Assembly: GCA_003354225.1 (NCBI GenBank)
Contig: PIVH01000212.1
Coordinates: 1 to 6,978, forward strand
DNA: 6,978 nt
DNA from: Globobulimina sp.
Lineage: Eukaryota; Foraminifera; Rotaliida
Direction: 5' to 3'
Shown: positions 1 through 6,681 of the stretch, in pieces
How positions within the stretch are numbered: position 1 is the stretch's first letter
Layout of the letters: the number at the start of each line of letters is the position of its first letter
The notes under the pieces: generated by a model
The model's database searches: none
What the model was told of the DNA's origin: nothing
Seen by the model: the letters and a program-made list of their open reading frames with translations, nothing else
Position numbers and translations under genes: made by a program

Positions 1-10
1 TATGTTTATC

Positions 11-27
11 ACATTTTTAATTGATAG
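11..27 (+). other. Putative 3' splice site of the first gene
   Basis: A T-rich stretch with a TTAAT branch-like element ends in AG at 26-27, immediately before the open frame starting at 28. An in-frame TAG at 25-27 means the coding exon cannot extend further left without splicing. The donor lies outside the window. Confidence 0.35.
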
Positions 28-456
28 AAATTGTCTGCGATTATTTATGGTCAAAAGGATGTGTGTTTATGTACGTACTGTCATTGTATTCAACAAATAT
101 TATCAAATGAAGATAGAATTAAAGATCTGAAGAAATGGATGAGTCGAATTGGGCTCGATACGCGGGATAGAACAGCCATACTTTCTTGTGATGCGGTGTT
201 GTGCCAACATTGTAAACGGGTAATAAAGCGAAGCGAGACTAGATATGAATGGATTGCAGACACTGTGAGCTATTGTATAGCATATATTGTCATATTGCCC
301 GTGATATTAATACTTTGTGTACCAACTGGATCACTCAGTGTGTTGTGGGAGAGATTGATTGGCGTTGAAAAAAATGATACCAATGAGTTTTATCAGTTGC
401 TATATGAAAAACAAGTTACTATCTATTTTCTGTTTGCATTCATTATATCTGAATAA
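28..456 (+). CDS. 3' exon of an unrecognised membrane protein with paired CxxC knuckles (partial)
   Basis: I do not recognise the family. The frame is open from 28 to the TAA at 454-456 (142 codons). It has no ATG near its 5' end (the first in-frame ATG is at 139) and an in-frame TAG lies at 25-27, directly before the frame, so I read it as a terminal exon whose upstream exons lie outside the window. Two cysteine groups are visible: a C-x-C-x2-C-x-C cluster near residues 13-20, and a C-x4-C-x2-C cluster about 40 residues later (CQHC). Together they resemble a two-knuckle zinc-binding fold. A hydrophobic stretch follows at about 280-330 (one membrane helix), then a polar segment, then a short hydrophobic end (FLFAFIIS). 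It may be a membrane-tethered zinc-finger protein, but this is inference from spacing only. Alternatively the frame could be chance, although the cysteine spacing and the poly(A) signal at the stop argue against that. Confidence 0.45.
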   Translation, partial: KLSAIIYGQKDVCLCTYCHCIQQILSNEDRIKDLKKWMSRIGLDTRDRTAILSCDAVLCQHCKRVIKRSETRYEWIADTVSYCIAYIVILPVILILCVPTGSLSVLWERLIGVEKNDTNEFYQLLYEKQVTIYFLFAFIISE

Positions 457-465
457 AACAATAAA
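452..465 (+). promoter_or_regulatory. Poly(A) signals at the end of the first gene
   Basis: AATAAA at 452-457 overlaps the TAA stop at 454-456, and a second AATAAA lies at 460-465. A further AATAAA is at 584-589. The overlap of stop codon and signal would give a very short 3' UTR, in line with the compact spacing of the window. Confidence 0.4.
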
Positions 466-740
466 CAAATGTTCAGAAACAACACATTGGAAATACTGAT
501 CCTTTAAAAATGAGAAAGTTGTTTGCTCAGAAACGAGTGTCCGGAATATTGGAGAAAATGCGAAAATACTGACATTTTGTGATAATAAATTGTAATTTAA
601 TTTGTGCTATTTAAATTAATGACATATTTATGCAGATCTGCTATTTAATTTGTATGTTTTTTTTCATATTCCACGTCGTTCGCATAAAAACTTTTTTTGC
701 AAACTCATCGTCTATAAAATTTCAGCACATTTAAACAAAA
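457..740 (+). other. Non-coding spacer between the first gene and the RCC1 gene
   Basis: This stretch is AT-rich and has stops in all frames. The only small ORF I noted (ATG at 510, 20 codons) has no recognisable features. It holds a perfect 10-nt palindrome GCAGATCTGC (632-641), a 10-nt direct repeat TGCTATTTAA (605-614 and 639-648), and a TATA-like element near its right end. Nothing else is supportable. Confidence 0.6.
713..718 (+). promoter_or_regulatory. TATA-like element upstream of the RCC1 gene
   Basis: TATAAA lies 28 bases upstream of the ATG at 741, which sits in a good eukaryotic start context (A at -3, A-rich leader). The spacing would put transcription start close to the ATG, so the 5' UTR would be very short. 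In DNA this AT-rich a TATAAA can occur by chance. Confidence 0.3.
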
Positions 741-2040
741 ATGAATAATGCTGCCAGGAAAAGACGGTACAAATTATTAGTATCATTCATCATTCCATTA
801 TATAATATATAAAATAGTGGGATTATATTCTATTGGTAACAACAGATTGGACAACAAGGAAATGGAGGATATGAAGATATTAAAAAAATAACAGAAATAA
901 AAACATTTGAAAAACACATAAAAAATATTGTCACTTGTGGTGGTTGGAGTGGTTATATAGCAGTATATATTTTATTTGATGATGAAACAAATGAATGTTG
1001 TGGTTATAATGAAAAGGGTGTATTAGGTGTTGGACATTATAATAATATTAATATATGGCATCAAATAAAAGATATGAAAATAAAAAATATATTTTCAGCT
1101 CCAAATGAATCATTGCACTCAGTTTGTATTTCAAAGGAGAATAAATTATATGTTGTCGGATCAAATTATTATAATCAATTTGGTATGAAAACAAGAAACA
1201 GCAAGAATACTCAATGGACATTAATTAATACATCCTTCTCGATTCAAAAAGTAGCCACGGCCAAGCGATATACAACATTTTTAAGTAGAAATGGTAAAAT
1301 ATATGTGGCTGGTGCTGGTGCTGACGGTGGCTATGGTTTTGGATTGGGATTAGGATTAGGTAAAAATGTTAAATCATCACCAAACATTCAACAAATTCAA
1401 ATAAAAATTAAATTCAAGGATATATATTGTGGACGTGATCATACCTTAGCAATTGATGATAATTATGATGTTTGGTCATGTGGGCGTGGTGAGGATGGTA
1501 GATTAGGCCATGGAGATGATAATAATAGATATTCACCCACAAGAATACAATATTTGATTGAAAACAATATTAAAATTGGTAAAATATGTTGTGGTAAGTA
1601 TCATAATATATTATTATCATTAAATAATAAAGTTTTGATCTTTTTGTGTTGTGTTTTGTCTGTCATACACAAATATATTTTAATAAATAAATAAGGTATA
1701 TTGTTTTGGAGAGAATGTTTGGTATCAATGTGGAAATGGTTCAAATGAAAATGTTTATTTACCACAACCAAATGAAAAATTAAAACAACAAACAATTATT
1801 GATATTAAATGTGGTTCAAATCATAATATTATTAAAACAACGGATAATAAATACTATTTATGGGGATATAATTATTACAATCAATGTTTATATGTTCATG
1901 GTGCCTATCTTCCAAAATATATTAAGAAACCATTATTATTTAAGTTGAATTATTTTGATAAAGATGAAGAAATACTTGATATATTTCCTGGAAATAATGC
2001 AACACGAATAATAATTGGTAATTGTAAAGATAATTTATGA
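741..2040 (+). CDS. RCC1-repeat seven-bladed beta-propeller protein, split gene with a disturbed 5' end
   Basis: Translation shows seven successive RCC1-type blades, each with a strand like xYxxGxN, a GQxGxG-like turn and an IxxIxCGxxHxxxL-like strand. Approximate starts are: blade 1 near 820, then 993, 1146, 1299, 1470, 1696 and 1852; the stop is TGA at 2038-2040. Such propellers act as scaffolds or as guanine-exchange or ubiquitin-ligase adaptors. No extra domain shows which applies here, so no specific role is assigned. Secure exons are 846-1631 and 1696-2040, joined over a 64-nt phase-0 intron at the blade 5/6 boundary. The 5' end is uncertain. One open model uses ATG 741, exon 741-779, a GT-AG intron 780-845, then 846 onward. 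However, the proposed intron encodes the expected first strand (YSIGNNRL) in another frame, offset by one base, so a frameshifted or pseudogenised copy is equally possible. Blade 4 carries a Gly-rich insertion. Codon use is far more AT-rich than in the downstream gene. Confidence 0.75.
780..845 (+). other. Candidate intron, or frameshifted first strand of blade 1
   Basis: GT at 780-781 and AG at 844-845 bound 66 bases. Splicing them joins the 13 codons from ATG 741 to the RCC1 frame at 846 in phase 0. Against a simple intron, 823-849 reads LYSIGNNRL in frame 1, the canonical RCC1 strand, followed by GQQGNG in frame 0 from 849. The frame-0 path upstream is closed by TAA at 837-839. Loss of one G in a GGG run at 849-850 would produce exactly this pattern. 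Confidence 0.5.
1341..1360 (+). repeat. GGATTR microsatellite coding Gly-Leu repeats in blade 4
   Basis: Three copies of the 6-nt unit GGATTG/GGATTA plus a trailing GG encode a Gly-Leu run in the RCC1 protein. Just upstream (about 1306-1320) GGTGCT triplet pairs encode Gly-Ala repeats. Together they lengthen the loop of blade 4, most likely by replication slippage. Confidence 0.6.
1632..1695 (+). other. 64-nt GT-AG intron in the RCC1 gene
   Basis: The donor GTTTTG follows the AAA codon (1629-1631) and the acceptor is AATAAG at 1690-1695. Removal restores the blade strand from LNNK into VYCFGEN without loss of register. Without splicing the frame runs on as a hydrophobic tail to TAA 1692-1694, one base before the intron end. 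An AATAAATAAATAAG stretch covers the acceptor. There is no clear polypyrimidine tract. Confidence 0.85.
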
Positions 2041-2093
2041 TTTGTTTTAATTTTGTTCGAGATGAGTTTCAAGAGCTAACATTTGAAAAATAC

Positions 2094-2099
2094 ATTAAA
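2094..2099 (+). promoter_or_regulatory. Possible variant poly(A) signal for the RCC1 gene
   Basis: ATTAAA lies 54 bases after the TGA at 2038-2040. No AATAAA occurs in the 181-nt spacer up to the next ATG at 2222, so this common variant is the best candidate. Confidence 0.25.
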
Positions 2100-2221
2100 A
2101 TATGAGAAATATGAATAATCTTTATCGGTGAATCTTGTGTAATACGGGTCTCATTTGTAGAAAGTAGAAACGAGTTTTTGAGTCGAAAATTAGTGAAGTC
2201 TTAAACTACTCTTTTTTGAGA

Positions 2222-3927
2222 ATGTCACAGATACAGAATGAAGAATATAAAAGCGAGACAGAAATAGTGTCACTAAACAATGCGAATCCGAGCAAAGCAG
2301 TGACGTCGACAAACCTTGAGCTGCCAGAACGTGGAGATTCTGATAACATTTTAAAATCAACAATCCAAAAAAATAAGACGCAACGATCATGGGTAGATCC
2401 GTGGGAGCCAGCAGTTCAAGACACATTTTACCATAAACAACTCAATACATTACGACCGACTTTCGATATCGTCCAAGACTCGATAATGGGCAATGGGAGC
2501 GCCCAGACCTTGGACTATTTATTTGACCAAGACCGCAGTCTCCATTATAATGCATTTAATAATAATGGCGACTTAGATCAGTTGGATGAGGCCGGCGTCG
2601 ACGGAGAGGCAAAAGACGTCGAATTAGAAGAAGAGGAAAAAGCAATGGAAGAGGAGAAGAAAGATAAAAATCGGCAGTTTGGAATGTGGGATGGTGTGAT
2701 TGCTCGTAATCTATTAAATATATTTGGTGTGATTATGTTTTTAAGGGTTGGCTTCGTGGTGGGTCAGGCGGGAATTATTGAGGCATTGATCATAATGGCG
2801 ATATCCTCAGTGGTTGTTATATTAACGGGATTGTCGATGAGTGCAATATGTACAAATGGTACCATACTCAGCGGGGGCGCTTATTATATGATATCGCGCG
2901 CTTTGGGCCCATCCATCGGCGGCGCCATTGGCTTATTATTCAGCATTGGCAATATGGCGGCGTGCTCATTGTACGCCATTGGCTTCGCAGAGACCTTAGT
3001 CGTATGTTTATATTCCATTTGTATGCATTTGTCGTATTATACATTTAATATATTTCTATTCCATTTGTATGCAAACTGAAACTGAACAAATCATTTCCGA
3101 TCGGCTCTCAACAAATACTTTCTACAAATAAAATAAAGGTGAATTTAACGGACATGTTTGGCTTTCAAATCATCGATGGCGCCATCAACGATGTTCGTAT
3201 TTGGTCAAATGTGGTGTTATTGACAGTATTAATCATCTCCATTGTGGGCCTAAATTGTGTGGTGAAGACTCAATTGGGTTTATTAGTCTTTATCATATTT
3301 TCTATTATTTTGTTTTTCATCGGTTCCTTTTATAAACAAGTGTACATCGACGATTTCCCAAACCCAGAATACCCACAATGCGGCTCAGAATGCGACGAAG
3401 CTATCAAACATTTAGTGGTTACGCCGGCTGGTTGGATCAATGGTAATTTTATTGATAATCTAAGCAGCGGCTACGATGGGTACAATTTTTGGAGTGTGTT
3501 CGCCATATTTTTCCCGGCGGTGACGGGTATCATGGCCGGTGCAAACATTTCGGGCGAAATTAAAAACCCCTCCGTGGATATTCCGAAAGGCACTTTAATA
3601 TCGATTTGGGTGTCGAGCATCATCTATATGTTACTGGCTGTATTTGTGGGGGCAGTGACGGTGCGATATGAGTTATTAAACAATGAATTGGTGATGGCGT
3701 CGATTTGTGTGTGGGAAGGATTCATTTTAATTGGCATCTATGCCGCGACATTGTCCTCAGCCATTGCCTCCTTGGTGGGCGCTCCCAGAATATTACAGGC
3801 CGTCAAAAGCCGAGGACAATTTGTTCCCATTCCGCGTGGCGAGCCGTTACGAGGCTATTTCTTATCTTTTAATTGGCGAATTGAATGCCATCGCTCCATT
3901 AATCTCTCAATTCTTTATAACTGGTGA
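2222..3927 (+). CDS. SLC12-type cation-chloride cotransporter, C-terminally truncated or fused
   Basis: Family members move chloride with Na+ and/or K+ across membranes and control cell volume. The start is the first in-frame ATG after an in-frame TAG at 2165, with A at -3. Exon 1 (2222-3001, 260 codons) has a polar, acidic N-terminal domain of about 150 residues with an E/K-rich run before TM1. TM1 to TM3 follow, with the hallmarks LLNIFGVIMFLR, VVGQAGI and LSGGAYYMISRALGP. Exon 2 (from 3139) holds TM4-TM8, a Cys-containing outer loop (about 3340-3480), the signature FFPAVTGIMAGANISG at about 3507-3560, and TLSSAIASLVGAPRILQAV. IPKGT after the signature is closer to the Na+-dependent NKCC/NCC branch than to KCC. 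From about 3808 the frame degrades and stops at TGA 3925-3927. TM11-12 and the cytosolic C-terminal domain normal for the family are absent. The last matching helix continues in the lipase frame instead. Confidence 0.85.
3002..3138 (+). other. 137-nt GT-AG intron in the SLC12 gene
   Basis: The donor is a full-consensus GTATGT after GTC (2999-3001) and the acceptor is AATAAAG at 3132-3138. Splicing joins the TM3 end (FAETLV) to VNLTDMFGF in phase 0, which is the register expected for the SLC12 family. Read through, the frame stops at 3077-3079. AATAAA-like sequence again covers the acceptor, as in the RCC1 intron. Confidence 0.88.
3011..3073 (+). repeat. 17-nt direct repeat inside the SLC12 intron
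   Basis: TATTCCATTTGTATGCA occurs at 3011-3027 and again, identical, at 3057-3073. A shorter GTCGTAT repeat occurs at 2999-3005 (across the donor) and 3031-3037. The pattern suggests local duplication within the intron. Confidence 0.7.
3805..3870 (+). other. Frame-broken zone in the SLC12 TM8-TM9 region
   Basis: SLC12-like motifs alternate between frames. Up to 3807 frame 1 reads GAPRILQAVK. From 3809 frame 2 reads AEDNLFPF. From 3841 frame 1 reads EPLRGYFLSF. From 3869 frame 2 reads LIGELNAIAPLISQFF. An extra A in AAAA (3805-3808) explains the first shift. Family members normally carry roughly a dozen residues between NLFPF and EPLRGY, and about seven more within TM9 before LIGELN. Both are missing, which implies small deletions that change frame. 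Confidence 0.65.
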
Positions 3928-6487
3928 TGTCGACACACAAAATGTATCCGAGAAAGAAGAGCAAAAATCAAAGGCAACGGAAGCAGCAAACTCGTCGACA
4001 TTGCAAGCTCTCACAACTGGCATTTCTCTGCACATTAATTCTACGCTTATAGAAGTTTCTAAATTATTTGGCATTGACAATCCACAGCAATCTGACTCCA
4101 TTCCTGATTATTTTATTGGTTCATGTTTCAGATTATGGTTTTTTGTGCTTACTTTACTTTCAGCGATGGTTGCAACCATTTTTGTCGGCACCGAGCTCGA
4201 ATTTACATCCACATTCTACGGATTTGGGCTGCGATACATGGCCATTGGAGGGCTGCTATGGTGTTTAGTGTATACTATGTACGCATTCTATTTTGCCATC
4301 ATTTCACGACTTCATAACTATCAATCGATAATCGAATCGGATACGCAATCCATATGGAACTTTATTCTGTTGATTGACGTGAAAGACAAACAGCAACAGC
4401 ATAAAACCTGGGCCTTTATTAAATGTGTAATCGTATTATTTTGCACTGTCGGCGGTGTTATCTTTATCATCATCGGCCTGGCCACAAAAGAAGGCTTTGT
4501 CATATTTATTGGCTTGACATTGATGACGTATTGGTGGTGTAACATATTTACGATTTGCAAACCGTACTCATTGATCAGTTTGTTGCAAGGAAACATCCCG
4601 CCGCCGTCAATGCGAAATCACGCGCACAGAATCATTGAGCATAAATGGAAAGAGCTGCGAGTGGGCAGTGAAGCGGTCAGTGCTTATGCGGAAATTGCCG
4701 ATGAAGAGCAACAAGCAATCATTCAAATTGCACAACAGAATCGAAAAGATATTGTAAAGTCTGTGTGTGCAGTATTAAAAGGGCTGTGTCATCCTTGCGA
4801 ATTTATTGAGGAGCACCGGTACCGGAATGCGGGGAACAATTCCAATCGCCACGCATTAAATGCATTAGTCAATGAAGCGTCTATTAAAGAATTAGATGTT
4901 CCATTTGATTCAGTCATTATTGAACATGCGTTGATTTATATTAATTTAATGGATGGCTATCGAACAGAACAAGGCCGGTATCGTTATCATAACTTGCATG
5001 GCAGTGTGGAATTAAAAGTGGAGAGTGAACCTGATTTCGTTGCGGTGCACTCAATCGAATTTGAGGCAGACGATAATGGCAAAGCAGGTGCTGATAAATG
5101 TTGCGATTATATCCATTTTTCAACCACGATACGTAATTTCAAGCGTTTAAGCGCCAATTATTCAGATTATTGGTTTAAAGTTTATAAACCTTTCGCAGAG
5201 TTTGATATAACAACGGATGAAACGGAGAATGTATTGCACGGTTTCCAGTTCTTGCGATATTTTACGGATAAAGTGGATGATAAGGAATTAAATGATTTAA
5301 CCAAAGAGTTTTTTACTGCGCAGAAAAAGCGACGGAAGAAAAATTGTTGTGGATTTTGTAAAAAATGTTTGTCTTCGAGCTGCAAAAAATTATTGGATTG
5401 TTCGTGTAACGCATTGATTTTATTCGCCATCGTGTTTGCCATTGGGAGTATTGGTTGGTCCTCGATCACATTCAATAAAGAATTGAATGCGATTGATTCC
5501 AATCCATTTGGTTATAATAAGCAAAATGTGAGTCAAACCTACGCAATCTGCACAGATGAATACTATGCATCGCAGGATCACAATGAGAGCGTGAAAAGCT
5601 ACAATGTTTTGGATTTGTTATATATGATTCAGGGTTCCTATGCCATGGACAATTACAATTTAACCCAATTCATTAATAAATATTTCGATGAAGACGACTT
5701 TGAAATTGTTTACGCCTCCACTGATTATCCCGTCTTTTACCATTTGAAGCAAAAAGAACAAGCTTTACATTTCATTGCGATCCGTGGCACGGAGGAATAC
5801 TTTGAATATTTGCAAGATTTATCATTATTTTTCGAGGCGGCCACCTTTCAATTTTTATCCTTTTTGCTGCCACTTTTAAATGCATTGCCCACCGGTTTTA
5901 TACGTCGCGTTGTATTATATTCGTCATTGCCGGAAGGATTAGTAAATAGCAATGCGAGATGGCATTTGTACGAAGGGGTGTACTCATATTGTAGGGAGAA
6001 TATTATTTTGAGTGATTTGTATGATGATGATTCTACAGTGTACCTCGTTGGACATAGTCTTGGCGGCGCCATTGCAAATATTGCTGCTGCCAAATTGTAT
6101 GATGATTTTAAAGACGACGAGCAGTACAATATGAATATATTAGCATTTGGAGTGGCAAACCCTGGCTTGCTTTATAGCTCCGCAAAGTTTGATTTTTCAA
6201 CGGATAGCTATGATTTCACGGCAACCTCAGTGCTTCCTAGAGGTGAGCTGGTGGGCAGTATTGATGAGCACGGCGGGTTAATACAACACATTGCCTGCAA
6301 ACATGATAAGTTTTATAATTGCCACAAGCTAAATGCACCAGTTTGTGAAATCTATAATAACTGTCCTTCGCATATGATTCGAAATAGTGCTGTTTTTGAT
6401 TGTTATTGTAATCCTCAAAAATCCAAATATCAATTTGGACATTGTTTAAACATTACTTGCATTGATCCTGATGGCAAATGCGTTTAA
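3809..6487 (+). CDS. Multi-pass membrane class-3 lipase, in frame with the end of the SLC12 segment
   Basis: The product is a membrane-anchored serine hydrolase of the lipase class-3 family (triacyl- or acylglycerol cleavage). The frame is open for 893 codons to TAA 6485-6487. No ATG lies between 3809 and 4164, so the start must come from the SLC12 exon or from an unseen exon. In order: the last SLC12-like helix (3866-3913), a polar loop with NSS and NST sequons, four membrane helices (about 4124-4195, 4229-4312, 4412-4489, 4493-4556), and a cytosolic stretch of about 260 residues without a recognised domain. A basic run and a Cys-rich knot (5318-5407) precede one more helix (5411-5475), and the lipase domain follows. 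The lipase shows RGT (R at 5783), nucleophile elbow GHSLGG (Ser at 6056-6058), PRGELVG with Glu at 6245-6247 where Asp is usual, and SHM (His at 6371-6373). Sequons and nine C-terminal cysteines suggest a lumenal or extracellular catalytic face. DAGL-like architecture is not matched exactly. Confidence 0.85.
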   Translation, partial: AEDNLFPFRVASRYEAISYLLIGELNAIAPLISQFFITGDVDTQNVSEKEEQKSKATEAANSSTLQALTTGISLHINSTLIEVSKLFGIDNPQQSDSIPDYFIGSCFRLWFFVLTLLSAMVATIFVGTELEFTSTFYGFGLRYMAIGGLLWCLVYTMYAFYFAIISRLHNYQSIIESDTQSIWNFILLIDVKDKQQQHKTWAFIKCVIVLFCTVGGVIFIIIGLATKEGFVIFIGLTLMTYWWCNIFTICKPYSLISLLQGNIPPPSMRNHAHRIIEHKWKELRVGSEAVSAYAEIADEEQQAIIQIAQQNRKDIVKSVCAVLKGLCHPCEFIEEHRYRNAGNNSNRHALNALVNEASIKELDVPFDSVIIEHALIYINLMDGYRTEQGRYRYHNLHGSVELKVESEPDFVAVHSIEFEADDNGKAGADKCCDYIHFSTTIRNFKRLSANYSDYWFKVYKPFAEFDITTDETENVLHGFQFLRYFTDKVDDKELNDLTKEFFTAQKKRRKKNCCGFCKKCLSSSCKKLLDCSCNALILFAIVFAIGSIGWSSITFNKELNAIDSNPFGYNKQNVSQTYAICTDEYYASQDHNESVKSYNVLDLLYMIQGSYAMDNYNLTQFINKYFDEDDFEIVYASTDYPVFYHLKQKEQALHFIAIRGTEEYFEYLQDLSLFFEAATFQFLSFLLPLLNALPTGFIRRVVLYSSLPEGLVNSNARWHLYEGVYSYCRENIILSDLYDDDSTVYLVGHSLGGAIANIAAAKLYDDFKDDEQYNMNILAFGVANPGLLYSSAKFDFSTDSYDFTATSVLPRGELVGSIDEHGGLIQHIACKHDKFYNCHKLNAPVCEIYNNCPSHMIRNSAVFDCYCNPQKSKYQFGHCLNITCIDPDGKCV
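5318..5407 (+). other. Basic and cysteine-rich juxtamembrane segment of the lipase protein
   Basis: QKKRRKKN is followed by seven cysteines within 21 residues (5345-5407), directly before the hydrophobic helix at 5411-5475. The basic charge places this side in the cytosol by the positive-inside rule. Clustered cysteines beside a helix are typical palmitoylation targets, though metal binding is an alternative. Confidence 0.5.
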
Positions 6488-6587
6488 TTTAATTTTATGC
6501 TTCTTTCTTTTTGCTCTTTCTTGTATATTAATAATTAATATTATATTTAATATGTAAAAACTTGCATCTTTTTTTTCTTCTTTTTTA

Positions 6588-6617
6588 GTTTATTACGTAC
6601 AGTCGTTTATTACGTAC
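6588..6617 (+). repeat. Two copies of GTTTATTACGTAC
   Basis: The 13-nt unit GTTTATTACGTAC is identical at 6588-6600 and 6605-6617, separated by AGTC (period 17). Each unit contains the palindrome TACGTA... partially (GTAC end). It lies just upstream of the GC-rich island. Confidence 0.75.
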
Positions 6618-6644
6618 ACCATTGCCATCCAATTTTGCAAATGT

Positions 6645-6681
6645 CGAGCGAAGCGAGGTGCCGTCCGAGCGCAGCGAGGTG
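6645..6681 (+). repeat. GC-rich tandem repeat island CGAGCG[A/C]AGCGAGGTG
   Basis: Two 16-nt units, CGAGCGAAGCGAGGTG (6645-6660) and CGAGCGCAGCGAGGTG (6666-6681), differ at one base and are spaced by CCGTC. CCGTC (6661-6665) can pair with GACGG (6683-6687). The island stands out sharply from the surrounding AT-rich spacer. It may belong to a dispersed repeat; the family cannot be named from the sequence. Confidence 0.7.

Noticed and set aside
1601-1795. Minus-strand ORF over the RCC1 intron and exon 2
   Set aside because: It lies opposite conserved RCC1 coding sequence, has no domain, and reflects the AT-rich codon pattern of the other strand.
2037-2105. Small 22-codon ORF overlapping the RCC1 stop, containing TFEKYIK similar to blade 1
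   Set aside because: The shared AACATTTGAAAAA stretch is short and very AT-rich; such matches are expected by chance here and no larger RCC1 similarity surrounds it.
3731-3805. Upstream part of the long lipase frame beginning at ATG 3731
   Set aside because: In this interval the frame is a shadow of SLC12 TM8 (TLSSAIASLVGAPRIL in frame 1), so the ATG at 3731 is not accepted as a lipase start.
3927-4061. Frame-0 ORF from ATG 3927 as a separate start of the lipase protein
   Set aside because: It is basic, low-complexity, ends before the first lipase helix and is not in the lipase frame.
3924-4131. Possible intron from GTGATG to the T-rich CAG acceptor before the first lipase helix
   Set aside because: The acceptor looks good, but the segment is open in frame, has balanced composition and sequons. 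The donor is weak and splicing would not restore SLC12 TM11-12. Kept only as an alternative for RNA data.
5182-6129. Minus-strand ORFs opposite the lipase module
   Set aside because: They overlap conserved lipase coding sequence and show no recognisable motif.
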